Assembly: GCF_013337285.1 (NCBI RefSeq) | Contig: NZ_SUPW01000001.1 | Span: 930,001-994,000, forward strand | DNA: 64,000 nucleotides | Origin: Agrobacterium tumefaciens | Lineage (GTDB): Bacteria > Pseudomonadota > Alphaproteobacteria > Rhizobiales > Rhizobiaceae | Direction: 5' to 3' | Part shown: in pieces, positions 21,184 to 30,252 of the stretch | Numbering within the stretch: position 1 is the stretch's first letter | Layout: each line of letters begins with the position of its first letter | Notes under the pieces: generated by a model | The model's input: only the letters and a program-made list of their open reading frames with translations | The model's database searches: none | Told to the model about the DNA's origin: nothing | Program-made: the position numbers and the translations under genes

Positions 21184-21561
21184 ATGCCGCTTGTCGCCGT
21201 GTCGCTTGCGACGCTGATACTGCTCATTCTTTCCGCATTTCAGATTGCGCTTGCAGCCGGGGCGCCCTTCGGCCGCCTTGCCTGGGGCGGCGCACACCGG
21301 GTTCTGCCGGTTAAGCAACGGATTGCAAGTGTCGCTTCTGTTGCGATCTATGCCTTTATCGCATCCTTTCCGCTGCAAAAGACGGGCTTCGCCATTATCT
21401 GGCCCGCAGGCTGGGTCGAGCCCGCCATATGGATCATTGCCTGCTATCTCGCAGTGAGCATCGGATTGAACGCGATGTCGACAAGCCGCATGGAGCGGAT
21501 GGTGATGACCCCTGTAGCCGCCATTCTGGCGATTCTGTTCTTTATCGTCTCGCTCTCCTAA
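21184..21561 (+). CDS. Small four-helix membrane protein, unknown function
   Basis: A 125-residue protein with four predicted membrane segments (about residues 3-26, 45-62, 75-95 and 105-124) and a WGGAHRVLP motif between the first and second. That motif, with LPVKQRIASVASV, is familiar from a group of uncharacterised proteobacterial membrane proteins; I have no function for it. The ATG at 21184 has GGAG five bases upstream. It stands alone between the HAD gene and a convergent MazG-like gene. Confidence 0.75.
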   Translation: MPLVAVSLATLILLILSAFQIALAAGAPFGRLAWGGAHRVLPVKQRIASVASVAIYAFIASFPLQKTGFAIIWPAGWVEPAIWIIACYLAVSIGLNAMSTSRMERMVMTPVAAILAILFFIVSLS

Positions 21562-21613
21562 TCCCACCAAGCAAGTCGCGATGCCGCAACGACCGAGCCC
21601 TTTCAGCAGGTCG

Positions 21614-21919
21614 TCAGACCGCCGGCTTGAAACGCCACTTGCGCTCAATCGCCCCTTCCATATCGAGACCGTTGTAATGGGCCAGCAACAGCACATGGCC
21701 GAGGAGATCGGCGGTTTCGTCGGCCAGATCCCGTTTCATCTCCTCTTTGTTCCTGCCCTTTATGCGGCCCCGCCCCGTCAGCCGGTTCCAGGCCTGCGTG
21801 ACCTCGCCAACCTCTTCCTGAAGCTTCAGCATGTACCAGTCCGGGTCGCGGAATATTCCGTTTTCAGCGGCATATTTTTGCGAGGCCTCTTCAAACCGAC
21901 GCATCATGTCAGCAAGCAT
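21614..21919 (-). CDS. MazG-like nucleotide pyrophosphohydrolase
   Basis: A 101-residue all-helical protein with the MazG-type metal-binding carboxylates in LKLQEEVGEVTQAW and LADETADLLGHV (EExxE and DExxD patterns). Such short single-domain members hydrolyse nucleoside triphosphates to monophosphates and are thought to clean the nucleotide pool. No partner toxin is seen next to it. Convergent with the small membrane protein gene. Length is normal for the single-domain group. Confidence 0.85.
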   Translation of the reverse strand: MLADMMRRFEEASQKYAAENGIFRDPDWYMLKLQEEVGEVTQAWNRLTGRGRIKGRNKEEMKRDLADETADLLGHVLLLAHYNGLDMEGAIERKWRFKPAV

Positions 21920-22061
21920 TTGTTCATCTTTTGTTCATGCGCTACAACTCTAATCATGATTCTCTGACGCCGTCGACCCGTCAGTGCGTCATGCAGTCAT
22001 GAACTGAAATCTCCGCGACATGCGCCTGCAGGCGAGATAGAGAAAAGGTATTCGAACAACC

Positions 22062-22853
22062 GTGCCATCGCCCATGTCCCATCTCGATTTTTTCTCATCG
22101 CTTATCACCGCGCATAGTCCGACGCTGCTGGCCATGTTTGCGGGCGCCGCGTTTCTCGCCGGTCTTGCCCGCGGCTTTTCCGGTTTCGGCGCAGCACTGA
22201 TCTTCATTCCGCTGGCCAGCGCCATCGTCGGGCCGCGCATCGCGTCAGCGGTTCTGCTGGTGGTGGACGGCGTCTTGACGCTCGGCATGATACCGCCCGC
22301 CTTTCGCATGGCGAACCGGCGCGAAGTCTTCACCATGGCGGCAGGCGCACTTGTCGGCGTTCCGCTCGGAACCCTGCTGCTTTCCCATGGCGATCCGCTG
22401 ACCCTGCGCTGGATCATTTCCACCGTGGTCGTCGTGCTTTTATTGTTTCTGTTGTCCGGCTGGCGTTATAGCGGGCGGCCGAAGACGCCTCTGACCCTGT
22501 TTACCGGGTTTCTGGCTGGGCTGTTTTCGGGTGCGGCGCAGTTGGGCGGCCCGCCCGTGGTTGCCTATTGGCTTGGCGGGGCGCTCAAAGGGGCCTTCGT
22601 GCGCGCCAATGTCATTGTTTATTTCGCCATTTCGACCGTGATTTCCACGGCAAGCTATTTCCTCAGTGGTCTTTTCACCGCCGATGTCTTCGTCTTTTTC
22701 CTGCTGGCCCTGCCATTTTACGGGGCGGGTCTTTACGCCGGCGCGCGCCTGCACGGATTTGCCGATGAGGCCGCATTCAGACGCATTTGTTACGGCCTGA
22801 TCGCCATTTCCGCCGTCATCGGCCTGCCGCTGTTTGATTCGCTGTTGAAATAG
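22062..22853 (+). CDS. TauE/SafE (TSUP) family anion permease
   Basis: A 263-residue membrane protein with about eight helices in the two-repeat TSUP pattern; the signature GLARGFSGFGAALIFIPLA lies at about residues 30-50 and the second-half counterpart GLFSGAAQLGGPPVV at about 150. Family members export sulfite, sulfoacetate or similar anions, or take up sulfur compounds; the substrate here is unknown. The start is either the GTG at 22062 or the ATG at 22074. It ends at a perfect hairpin shared with the convergent pdxH. Confidence 0.9.
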   Translation: MPSPMSHLDFFSSLITAHSPTLLAMFAGAAFLAGLARGFSGFGAALIFIPLASAIVGPRIASAVLLVVDGVLTLGMIPPAFRMANRREVFTMAAGALVGVPLGTLLLSHGDPLTLRWIISTVVVVLLLFLLSGWRYSGRPKTPLTLFTGFLAGLFSGAAQLGGPPVVAYWLGGALKGAFVRANVIVYFAISTVISTASYFLSGLFTADVFVFFLLALPFYGAGLYAGARLHGFADEAAFRRICYGLIAISAVIGLPLFDSLLK

Positions 22854-22873
22854 GCAGGCCGCACCGGCCTGCC
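22853..22873. terminator. Bidirectional terminator hairpin, TSUP permease/pdxH
   Basis: Perfect 9-bp stem GGCAGGCCG/CGGCCTGCC with loop CAC. It begins on the last base of the TSUP stop codon and ends 10 bp from the pdxH stop. There is no strong T run on either side, but it is the only structure between two convergent genes 30 bp apart. Confidence 0.7.
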
Positions 22874-22883
22874 CTTGCCACCT

Positions 22884-23504
22884 TCAAGGATACATACGAA
22901 CCTTCGACCACGGCGCATCCGGCGTCTCGCGGCGGAATTCGACGCGGTCATGCAGGCGAAACTTGCGGTCGTGCCAGAATTCGATGCTGACCGGGCGAAT
23001 GCGAAAACCGGACCAGTGGGCCGGGCGCGGAATATCGCCGATGGCATATTTGGCGGTATATTCAGCCACCGCCTTCTCCAGCGCGAAACGGCCTTCCAGC
23101 GGCCGCGACTGCTTGGACGCCCAGGCGCCGATGCGGCTGCCGCGTGGACGTGAGGCGTAATAGGCGTCCGCCTCGGCGTCGCTGACGATTTCCACCTCGC
23201 CGCGCAGACGCACCTGCCGTCGCAGGCTTTTCCAGTGGAAACACATGGCCGCTTTTTTCTGGCCAAGAATCTCGCGGCCCTTCTGGCTTTCGAAATTCGT
23301 ATAAAAAACGAAGCCGCGATCATCGACGTCTTTCAACAGCACCATGCGCACATTCGGCAGGCCGTTTTCATCGACGGTTGCGAGCGCTACCGCGTTTGGA
23401 TCGTTGATCTCGGAAGCCGTCGCATCCTTCAGCCACTCGGCAAAAAGCGCGAAAGGTTCATTTTCTTCCGTGAAGTCACTGGATGTTAACCCCGTTTCCG
23501 ACAT
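22884..23504 (-). CDS. pdxH: Pyridoxamine 5'-phosphate oxidase
   Basis: A 206-residue FMN-dependent oxidase making pyridoxal 5'-phosphate from PNP or PMP. Conserved parts are [22 protein letters not shown] (FMN binding), the [13 protein letters not shown] loop, [14 protein letters not shown] and the C-terminal WSKVRMYP. Length is typical. It is divergent from the lipoprotein gene with only 56 bp between start codons, so the two promoters overlap. It acts in the cytoplasm as a homodimer. Confidence 0.96.
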   Translation of the reverse strand: MSETGLTSSDFTEENEPFALFAEWLKDATASEINDPNAVALATVDENGLPNVRMVLLKDVDDRGFVFYTNFESQKGREILGQKKAAMCFHWKSLRRQVRLRGEVEIVSDAEADAYYASRPRGSRIGAWASKQSRPLEGRFALEKAVAEYTAKYAIGDIPRPAHWSGFRIRPVSIEFWHDRKFRLHDRVEFRRETPDAPWSKVRMYP

Positions 23505-23560
23505 ATTGACTAAAATGCTCCCGAGCTGATTTGGACCCCAGAGATGATTTCTGGCGAAAG

Positions 23561-24010
23561 ATGGTGACAGTCATAGCAAAGTCGAACAGTCGAACAAAGG
23601 GCCTCCTTTCGTCGATCGCGGAAGTTTCCGCCGTCGTGTCAATGCTCGTGGTGCTGAGCGGCTGCGTCAGCCTCGATCTGTTCGGCGGCGACAAGGTCGA
23701 CCGCACGCTTTCCACAGCGTCCGTTCCCAACCAGCCGAATAACGGCCAGCAGACGGATGATGCGACCATCCGCAATGCGGTAACATCCGCCGATCTTGCC
23801 AAACTGGCCGACCAGCCGTTGCCCTGGGCCAATGCCGCAACCGGCAGCGCGGGTGTCGTCACCGCCATTCACGAAGACAAATCCAGCGGTTTCGTCTGCC
23901 GCGATTTCAGAACGACACGCCACTCCTTCGAAGGCGTAGCTGCTTACTCAGGACAGGCCTGCCTTTCGGAAACCGGCGAATGGTTGATGACCCGCTTCGA
24001 GCAGAAATAA
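23561..24010 (+). CDS. Surface-antigen-like lipoprotein (RT0821/Lpp0805 type)
   Basis: About 149 residues from the ATG at 23561; a TTG at 23531 would add 10. The N-terminus has a hydrophobic stretch ending in VVLSGCVS, a lipoprotein box with the modified cysteine near residue 35. The C-terminal half carries a [25 protein letters not shown] segment as in the bacterial 'surface antigen' domain with two conserved cysteines. It is probably attached to the outer or inner membrane; the function is unknown. A rather long, polar N-terminal region precedes the signal helix, so the start is uncertain. Confidence 0.75.
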   Translation: MVTVIAKSNSRTKGLLSSIAEVSAVVSMLVVLSGCVSLDLFGGDKVDRTLSTASVPNQPNNGQQTDDATIRNAVTSADLAKLADQPLPWANAATGSAGVVTAIHEDKSSGFVCRDFRTTRHSFEGVAAYSGQACLSETGEWLMTRFEQK

Positions 24011-24222
24011 TCTGTTTACCTTGGCGCATGGAATAAAGCCGGCCACCGCGCGCCGCGCTTCGCGCGTAAAGGAGTGATTAGCAACTTATTGCAACAGTCG
24101 ACGTTGATTAAACCGAGGGCGTGTACGCGAATGATCGCGGGCATCCCTTTTCGGAGAGGTTAGTTTCAGGATTGCGCCATGATGGGCAGCAGGCGCCTGA
24201 GCCAACGTAACTGGTGTTTCGG

Positions 24223-25338
24223 ATGCGCGATCCATATTCGATCCTCGGCGTTAAGCGTGATGCCCGCCACGAGGAAATAAAGACCGCCTGGCGCACGAAG
24301 GCGAAAACCGTGCATCCCGACGCCAATCGCGACGACCCCGACGCTTCGGCGCGATTCGCCGAGATCGGCCAGGCCTATGACCTTTTGAAAGACCCCAAAA
24401 AACGCGATCTTTACGATCAGGCCCGCAAGGCGGCCGAGAAGAAGCAGCGCGGCGAAACCATCATGCAGCAGCGGGCGTCGGCCCGCGAGGCAGAGGAACG
24501 CGCCAAGGCCGCTGAGAAGCTGATGGAGGAACTGGCCCGTGCCGATGCCCGCAACCGGGCGCAGACCGGCCAGAAAACCGACGGGAAGCCCGAAACAGCC
24601 GAGGATATCGTCGAGCGGATTTTCGGCGCCGATGCGCAGAACGATCCCAAGGTGCAACAGGCGGCCGAAGCGGCGAAGGCTGCGGCCAGCGGCGCAAAAG
24701 GCGACGTTCCGAGGACGAGTGAAACGGCACAACCCGCCGCCGCTGACGACAGATCCGCACCTTCCTCGCTCGCCGGCAATCTTTTCAGCGCTCTCGTGCG
24801 CCGGTTCCGCACACCGCAGCCGGTTCCGGAAAAGGCGCCGGACATCACGGCCGAAGCCACCATCACGGTTGCCGATCTTCTCGAGCGCAAATGGGTTACC
24901 ATTGGGCTTGCCGAGGAGCGGGAAGCCCGCTTCCAGCTTGAGCCGGGCATGACTGACGGCCATGTGGTGAGGCTCAAAGGACAGGGGCTGAAACTTCCCG
25001 GCATGGCGCGCGGCGATCTTGCCGTGACGTTGCTTGCCGCACGCGACGACGCCTTTTCCGTTCGCGGTTTCGATATTCACACGACGTTGCCGATCTCGCT
25101 CGGGGATGCGGTTCTGGGCTGCGAAACGAAAGTCCGCACCCCGCTTGGCGAGGAAAATCTCAGCATTCCCGCCTGGTCGGGTTCCGATCGCGAGCTGCGG
25201 CTCGCCGGTAAAGGCCTTGCCGATGGCAAGGGTGGATATGGCGATCTCGTCATCGAATTGCGCATCGTCCTGCTCGAAAAGCCGGATGAAAAGGTGACCG
25301 ACCTGATGCGCCACATGCGCGAAGGCCTTTATTTGTGA
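24223..25338 (+). CDS. DnaJ-class co-chaperone (CbpA-like)
   Basis: A 371-residue protein from the ATG at 24223 (MRDPYSILGV). The J domain (residues 1-68) has the essential HPD in KTVHPDANRDD. A charged linker rich in Lys, Glu and Ala covers about 70-210. The DnaJ C-terminal substrate-binding domain follows (DGHVVRLKGQGLKLPG, SLGDAVLGCETKV). The central cysteine-rich zinc domain of true DnaJ is absent, so it resembles CbpA. It should stimulate DnaK. The GTG at 24214 is a less likely start. It lies 131 bp upstream of fabI, same strand. Confidence 0.9.
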   Translation: MRDPYSILGVKRDARHEEIKTAWRTKAKTVHPDANRDDPDASARFAEIGQAYDLLKDPKKRDLYDQARKAAEKKQRGETIMQQRASAREAEERAKAAEKLMEELARADARNRAQTGQKTDGKPETAEDIVERIFGADAQNDPKVQQAAEAAKAAASGAKGDVPRTSETAQPAAADDRSAPSSLAGNLFSALVRRFRTPQPVPEKAPDITAEATITVADLLERKWVTIGLAEEREARFQLEPGMTDGHVVRLKGQGLKLPGMARGDLAVTLLAARDDAFSVRGFDIHTTLPISLGDAVLGCETKVRTPLGEENLSIPAWSGSDRELRLAGKGLADGKGGYGDLVIELRIVLLEKPDEKVTDLMRHMREGLYL

Positions 25339-25423
25339 AAGTTTTGCGAATAGCCGGGACAACGCACCCTTTGTTACGCTCCCTAACAGTTGATGATCTT
25401 TGGCAATCTTGAACAGGATTGCA

Positions 25424-25438
25424 GCCTATGCCATAGGC
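25424..25438. promoter_or_regulatory. Perfect inverted repeat upstream of fabI
   Basis: GCCTATG-C-CATAGGC, seven-base arms around one base, ends 31 bp before the fabI ATG. This is the size and place of an operator half-site pair for a dimeric repressor. The protein that would bind is not known to me. Confidence 0.4.
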
Positions 25439-25469
25439 AGGATCAATCGAAAGTATCAGGGAGCATAAA

Positions 25470-26288
25470 ATGGCTCAGGCATCCGGCCTCATGGCTGGCA
25501 AACGCGGCCTCATCATGGGCGTCGCAAATAATCGTTCAATCGCTTGGGGCATTGCAAAGGCCTGCGCCGACGCAGGCGCGGAACTCGCACTCACCTGGCA
25601 GGGTGACGCGCTGAAGAAGCGCGTCGAGCCGCTGGCGCAGGAACTTGGCGCCTTCATGGCCGGCCATTGCGACGTGACGGACCTCGGAACGATCGACGCG
25701 GTTTTTGCCGCGCTGGAAAAGCACTGGGGCAAGATCGACTTCGTCGTGCACGCCATCGCCTTTTCCGACAAGGACGAGCTGACCGGTCGTTACCTCGATA
25801 CCAGCCGCGATAACTTCAACCGCACCATGGATATTTCCGTCTTTTCGCTGGCCGCTGTCGCCAAGCGCGCAGAGCCGATCATGAATGATGGCGGCTCGAT
25901 CCTGACGCTGACCTATTACGGCGCCGAAAAGGTCATGCCGAACTACAACGTCATGGGCGTGGCCAAGGCCGCACTTGAGGCCAGCGTTCGTTATCTCGCC
26001 GTCGACCTCGGCAATCGCGGCATCCGCGTCAACGCCGTTTCCGCCGGCCCGATCAAGACGCTGGCCGCTTCCGGCATCGGCGACTTCCGTTACATTCTGA
26101 AATGGAACGAATATAATGCACCGCTGAAGCGCACGGTTTCGATCGAGGAAGTCGGCAAGTCGGCGCTTTACCTGCTGTCCGACCTTTCGACCGCCGTGAC
26201 CGGCGAAATCCACCATGTGGATTCCGGTTACCACACCATCGGTATGAAGGCCGTGGATGCGCCTGACATTTCGGTGGTCAAGGACTAA
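25470..26288 (+). CDS. fabI: Enoyl-[acyl-carrier-protein] reductase (NADH), FabI
   Basis: A 272-residue short-chain dehydrogenase of the divergent FabI type, reducing the trans-2-enoyl group in the last step of each fatty-acid elongation cycle. The nucleotide site is MGVANNRSIAWGIA near the N-terminus. The catalytic Tyr-x6-Lys pair is in YNVMGVAK, and the substrate-loop PIKTLAASGI is present, as is the TYYGAEKVMP stretch. It is the classic triclosan target family. The start ATG at 25470 has AGGGAG upstream. Alphaproteobacteria often have more than one FabI; this one is full length. Confidence 0.96.
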   Translation: MAQASGLMAGKRGLIMGVANNRSIAWGIAKACADAGAELALTWQGDALKKRVEPLAQELGAFMAGHCDVTDLGTIDAVFAALEKHWGKIDFVVHAIAFSDKDELTGRYLDTSRDNFNRTMDISVFSLAAVAKRAEPIMNDGGSILTLTYYGAEKVMPNYNVMGVAKAALEASVRYLAVDLGNRGIRVNAVSAGPIKTLAASGIGDFRYILKWNEYNAPLKRTVSIEEVGKSALYLLSDLSTAVTGEIHHVDSGYHTIGMKAVDAPDISVVKD

Positions 26289-26320
26289 CCATCAGGAATG
26301 CTTGAAACAGGGGTATCGCC

Positions 26321-26914
26321 TTGCTCGTCTATGTGATCCGGCACGGACAAACGGACTGGAATGCGATACGCCGGCTTCAGGGCCAGAAAGACATTCCGCT
26401 CAATGATTTCGGCCGCCAGCAGGCGGTCGGCAATGGCAGGCTGCTCGCCCATTTGCTCGGCGAGCAGGCCACGGATTTCGACTATGTGGCAAGCCCGCTG
26501 GGGCGCACGCGCGAAACCATGGAACTGATGCGCGGCGCGATGGGTCTCGACCCCCTTGCCTACCGCACCGACGACCGCCTGATCGAAGTTTCCTTCGGCG
26601 ACTGGGAAGGCCATACCCTGCCCGATCTGAAAAAGGAATTTCCCGACCGGGTGAAGGCGCGCATGGCCAACAAGTGGGACTTTATTCCCCCCGGCCAGGA
26701 TGCCGAAAGCTATGAAATCCTCTCCTGGCGCATCGGCGCATGGCTTTCCTCCGTCGAGGTGCCAACCGTCTGCGTCTGCCACGGCGGCGTCATCCGCTCG
26801 ATCTTCCGGCTGGTCTCCGGCATGGACAAGGACGAGGCGTCGCGAACGCAGATCCCGCAGGACCGGATTTTGAAGGTGGAGATGGACAGGAACAGTGCGG
26901 AGTGGGTGTCGTGA
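26321..26914 (+). CDS. Histidine phosphatase family protein (phosphoglycerate-mutase-like)
   Basis: A 197-residue member of the histidine phosphatase superfamily. The phospho-accepting histidine is in VIRHGQTDWN at the very start and the second in VCVCHGGVIRSIF near residue 153. The YVASPLGRTRETME motif is also typical. The start is a TTG with GGGG upstream; the only nearby ATG is in a frame that stops at once. It could be a phosphoglycerate mutase-like or a broad small-molecule phosphatase; the sequence does not decide. It is 32 bp after fabI and probably co-transcribed. Confidence 0.9.
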   Translation: MLVYVIRHGQTDWNAIRRLQGQKDIPLNDFGRQQAVGNGRLLAHLLGEQATDFDYVASPLGRTRETMELMRGAMGLDPLAYRTDDRLIEVSFGDWEGHTLPDLKKEFPDRVKARMANKWDFIPPGQDAESYEILSWRIGAWLSSVEVPTVCVCHGGVIRSIFRLVSGMDKDEASRTQIPQDRILKVEMDRNSAEWVS

Positions 26915-26986
26915 GGGCACGCGGAGCGTAATTCTCTGCGCCGTCGCCTTTGAAACGCTTGTAAATTGGCTGAGCGGACGCCGTTA

Positions 26987-27015
26987 CTTTCTTCTCCCCG
27001 CCGGGGAGAAGAAAG
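26987..27015. repeat. Single arm of family B, perfect palindrome
   Basis: CTTTCTTCTCCCCG-C-CGGGGAGAAGAAAG: 14-base arms around one base. It matches one terminal palindrome of the family B elements, without the internal blocks or the other arm. It lies between the convergent histidine phosphatase and DUF1344 genes and may serve both as terminator. Confidence 0.85.
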
Positions 27016-27077
27016 CTAGATGCACTCGCTCGTTTCACAACGGAGGTTTGGCATAAGGGCTGAGTAAGGGGCTGGTC

Positions 27078-27338
27078 CTACTCAACGACCTGAAGATCGT
27101 CGACCACGCGTTTTCCATCCACTTCCGTGTAGAAAACCACGACCTTCACGCCCGCCTTCAAACCTTCGAAGTTGAACTCTTCCGGCACACGATAGGTCTT
27201 GCCGTCGTTGAGCGTAATGCTCAGCCCGTTCGCATCGATCTTGCTGATCGTGCCTTCCACATCGACGCTCTGGGCGAAGCTGTTGATCGGCATCAGGAGG
27301 TTGGCGGTGGCCAGAAGGGCGGCAATCATCATACGCAT
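27078..27338 (-). CDS. DUF1344 family secreted protein
   Basis: An 86-residue protein with a signal peptide (MRMMIAALLATANLLMPINS, cut near SFAQS) and a small beta domain: VEGTISKIDANGLSITLNDG and TYRVPEEFNFEGLKAG. DUF1344 proteins are small periplasmic proteins of rhizobia with unknown function, thought to be OB-like. The ATG at 27338 is chosen because the longer frame to 27428 puts 30 extra residues before the signal helix. Confidence 0.82.
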   Translation of the reverse strand: MRMMIAALLATANLLMPINSFAQSVDVEGTISKIDANGLSITLNDGKTYRVPEEFNFEGLKAGVKVVVFYTEVDGKRVVDDLQVVE

Positions 27339-27773
27339 CGATCTAGCTTTCGTGGATTTGCGTGAAAACCTTACATGCATGAAGAATTGCCTTTCGAATG
27401 TGGCGGAAATCGCCCGCAACCATGACATTTTCGGCCCAATTGATGAACGGATTTGGGATCGTGTTCAAGCCGTTAGTGATTTTTACACCGCATTTCGCGG
27501 CAATATTGGAAAACTCCGGATAAACGTGGAAAACGACGGCGCTTTTACATTTCCGTCATCTCGAAAAATCTCGTCGGCCGGCACGAATCGCCGCCCACTC
27601 TCATCCCGGCGCTTGCCTGCGGGATGGGGAAGACGCCTGTTGATGTCGTGTTCGGCACTTATCCTGCCGCAGTGAAAGAAAGGCTTTTGCCTTGTCCGGA
27701 TTTACACTAAGACAAATCCGCTTGTTTTAAACGGCGCTACCCGCAGGCGCCCTGTTTTCCGGTTTTGAGAACT
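27339..27773. other. 435-bp divergent gap upstream of aroC
   Basis: No credible gene: the frame 27199-27675 is antisense to the DUF1344 gene and has no coding signs. Structures seen are CATCCCG-N11-CGGGATG (27602-27626), and, just upstream of aroC, two interleaved repeats, CGGATTT-N10-AAATCCG (27696-27719) and TTGTC-N14-GACAA (27691-27714). These could be operator or leader hairpins for aroC. Confidence 0.45.
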
Positions 27774-28871
27774 ATGTCGCATAACAGCTTCGGTCATCTT
27801 TTTCGCGTTACCACCTGGGGAGAAAGCCATGGGCCGGCACTTGGCTGCGTGGTGGATGGCTGCCCGCCCGGCCTGCGCTTTACCCTTGCCGAAGTGCAGC
27901 ACTGGATGGACAAGCGCAAACCCGGCCAGAGCCGTTTCGTTACCCAGCGTCGCGAAGACGATATCGTGAAAGTTCTCTCCGGCGTGATGCTGGACGAGGA
28001 CGGCGAAACGATGATCACAACAGGCACGCCGATTTCCATGCTGATCGAAAATACCGACCAGCGCTCCAAGGACTATGGCGAGATCGCCAAACGTTTCCGC
28101 CCCGGCCATGCGGATTTTACCTATGATCTGAAATACGGCATTCGCGACTATCGCGGCGGCGGACGCTCCTCAGCGCGCGAAACCGCAGCGCGGGTAGCGG
28201 CGGGCGCGATTGCGCGCAAGGTGGTGCCTGATCTCAATGTGCGCGGCGCGCTGGTGCAGATCGGCAAACACAAGATCAATCGTGACAATTGGGATTGGGA
28301 CCAGGTGGACCAGAACCCGTTCTTCTGCCCCGATGCGGCCATGGTGCCTGTCTGGGAAGAGTATCTCGACGGCATCCGCAAGGCGGGCTCTTCCATCGGT
28401 GCGGTTGTCGAAGTGGTGGCGGAAGGCGTTCCGGCCGGTATCGGCGCACCGATCTATGCCAAGCTCGATCAGGATATCACCTCCAGCCTGATGTCGATCA
28501 ACGCCGTCAAGGGCGTGGAGATCGGCGAAGGTTTCGCCTCGGCCGAGCTTTCCGGCGAGGACAATGCCGACCAGATGCGCATGGGCAATGACGGCAAGCC
28601 GATTTTCCTTTCCAACCATGCCGGCGGCATTCTTGGCGGCATCGCGACCGGCGAGCCCGTGATCGCCCGCTTCGCCATCAAGCCCACCTCCTCCATTCTG
28701 ACGGAGCGTCTGTCCATCGATACCGACGGCAATAATGTGGATGTGCGCACCAAGGGTCGTCACGACCCCTGCGTCGGCATCCGCGCTGTGCCTATCGGCG
28801 AGGCGATGGTGGCCTGCACCGTTGCCGACCATTATCTGAGGGACCGCGGCCAGACCGGCCGGTTGAAGTGA
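27774..28871 (+). CDS. aroC: Chorismate synthase
   Basis: A 365-residue enzyme completing the shikimate pathway by converting EPSP to chorismate with reduced FMN. Signatures are [18 protein letters not shown] at the N-terminus, the central [12 protein letters not shown], and the late [14 protein letters not shown] use the ATG at 27774 (SHNSFG after the initiator), not the ATG nine bases upstream, as this matches the family N-terminus. It lies 12 bp ahead of ribB, so aromatic and riboflavin synthesis genes share a transcript. Confidence 0.97.
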   Translation: MSHNSFGHLFRVTTWGESHGPALGCVVDGCPPGLRFTLAEVQHWMDKRKPGQSRFVTQRREDDIVKVLSGVMLDEDGETMITTGTPISMLIENTDQRSKDYGEIAKRFRPGHADFTYDLKYGIRDYRGGGRSSARETAARVAAGAIARKVVPDLNVRGALVQIGKHKINRDNWDWDQVDQNPFFCPDAAMVPVWEEYLDGIRKAGSSIGAVVEVVAEGVPAGIGAPIYAKLDQDITSSLMSINAVKGVEIGEGFASAELSGEDNADQMRMGNDGKPIFLSNHAGGILGGIATGEPVIARFAIKPTSSILTERLSIDTDGNNVDVRTKGRHDPCVGIRAVPIGEAMVACTVADHYLRDRGQTGRLK

Positions 28872-28883
28872 GGGGATATCGCC

Positions 28884-29984
28884 ATGGCCTATGACCAGAA
28901 ACGCGTTGTCGACGCCATCCGCGCTTTCGAAGCCGGCGAAATCGTCGTTGTGACCGACGATGACGACCGCGAGAATGAAGGCGATCTGATCATTTCGGCG
29001 GTTCACTGCACGCCGGAAAAAATGGCGCTGATCGTGCGCCATACCTCCGGCATCGTCTGCGCCCCCATGCCGCGCGAGGAAGCCAAGCGGCTGAACCTCA
29101 ACGCCATGGTGGCAGAAAACGACAGCGCGCATACGACGGCCTTCACCGTCAGCGTCGATTTCAAGCACGGCACCACGACGGGCATTTCCGCCGACGACCG
29201 CACATTGACGGTGCGCAACCTTGCAAACCCCAATGTCGGCGCTTCCGATTTCACACGGCCGGGCCATATCTTCCCGCTTATTTCCCGCGAGGGCGGCGTA
29301 CTGATGCGTTCCGGCCATACCGAAGCGGCGGTCGATCTCTGCCGGCTCGCCGGCCTGCCGCCCATCGGCGTCATCAGCGAGCTGGTGAATGATGATGGCA
29401 GCGTAATGCGCGGCCCGCAGGTTCTGGATTTCGCCGACAGGCACGGCATGAAGCACGTTTCCGTCGCCGATCTCATCGCCTATCGCCAGCGCAAGGAAAC
29501 GCTGGTGGAGATGGAATCCTCCTTCACCATCGAAACACCCTTCGGGCCGGCCAAGGCGCAGACCTATTCCCTGCCCTGGGATCCGATGCAGCACATGGCG
29601 GTGATTTTCGGCGACATCAGGGACGGCGTCGACATTCCCGTCCGTCTTCACCCGGAAAACGTCGCAGACGACGTGTTCGGCGACCGCCAGCCGGTGCGGC
29701 ATTATATGCAGAAGATCGCCGAGGAAGGCCGCGGCGTCATCGTCTATCTGCGCGAAGGCTCCGTCGGTGTCGGCCAGGTGGCCGGGCGGCGCAAGGCGCG
29801 TGACCCGGACGAAGCACATGCCCAGGCCCGGTCGCGCGAGAATGAATGGCTGGAAATTGGCCTCGGCGCACAGATTCTGAAAGACCTCGGCATCAGCTCC
29901 ATCAAGCTGCTGACCACCCGCGAACGGCATTATGTCGGGCTTGAAGGTTTCGGTATCCAGATTTCGGCGACGGATATCTGCTGA
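28884..29984 (+). CDS. ribB: 3,4-dihydroxy-2-butanone-4-phosphate synthase with degenerate GTP cyclohydrolase II domain
   Basis: A 366-residue protein. Residues 1-200 are a full DHBP synthase: DDDDRENEGDLI metal-binding acids, then GHTEAAVDLCRLAGL near residue 150. The rest looks like GTP cyclohydrolase II, but the zinc-binding cysteines are missing (HPENVADDVFGDR stands where active enzymes have Cys-rich HSECLTGD-like sequence). The second domain is therefore probably not catalytic, so the riboflavin pathway would need a separate RibA elsewhere. It supplies the four-carbon unit for riboflavin. No FMN riboswitch is visible; it is in an operon with aroC. Confidence 0.93.
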   Translation: MAYDQKRVVDAIRAFEAGEIVVVTDDDDRENEGDLIISAVHCTPEKMALIVRHTSGIVCAPMPREEAKRLNLNAMVAENDSAHTTAFTVSVDFKHGTTTGISADDRTLTVRNLANPNVGASDFTRPGHIFPLISREGGVLMRSGHTEAAVDLCRLAGLPPIGVISELVNDDGSVMRGPQVLDFADRHGMKHVSVADLIAYRQRKETLVEMESSFTIETPFGPAKAQTYSLPWDPMQHMAVIFGDIRDGVDIPVRLHPENVADDVFGDRQPVRHYMQKIAEEGRGVIVYLREGSVGVGQVAGRRKARDPDEAHAQARSRENEWLEIGLGAQILKDLGISSIKLLTTRERHYVGLEGFGIQISATDIC

Positions 29985-30047
29985 TTTCTGAGGGCTAGAA
30001 GGCCCGGCTTCATACCGCAATTGTGAGGCGAGCGGGTGCTTTTTCCG

Positions 30048-30168
30048 CCTTCTCCCCGAGGGGGAGAAGGTCGCGGCAGCGGATTGAGGGGGCCACGTTG
30101 TCGATAAACGGAGAGCTTGCCCCCTCATCCGACCCTTCGGGCCACCTTCTCCCCGGCGGGGAGAAGAA
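30048..30168. repeat. Family B (RIME-like) mosaic palindrome, copy 2 (inverted)
   Basis: Same blocks as the copy at 11274 but in the opposite orientation: the GCGGCAGCGG block comes first and the CCGACCCTTCGGGCC block last. It fills much of the gap between the convergent ribB and YcaQ-like genes. Confidence 0.85.
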
Positions 30169-30252
30169 ACCAGCGGCAACGCTGTGCTACCTCAAGGGCG
30201 AAGATGGCGTCGTGTGAGGACATCCGTCTCACCATGCCACCAGCCACGAAGT

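Noticed and set aside
28170..30179. 669-codon open frame on the minus strand opposite aroC and ribB
   Set aside because: Pure shadow of two well-conserved enzymes in a high-G+C genome; amino-acid composition is His/Arg/Gly-biased as in antisense frames.
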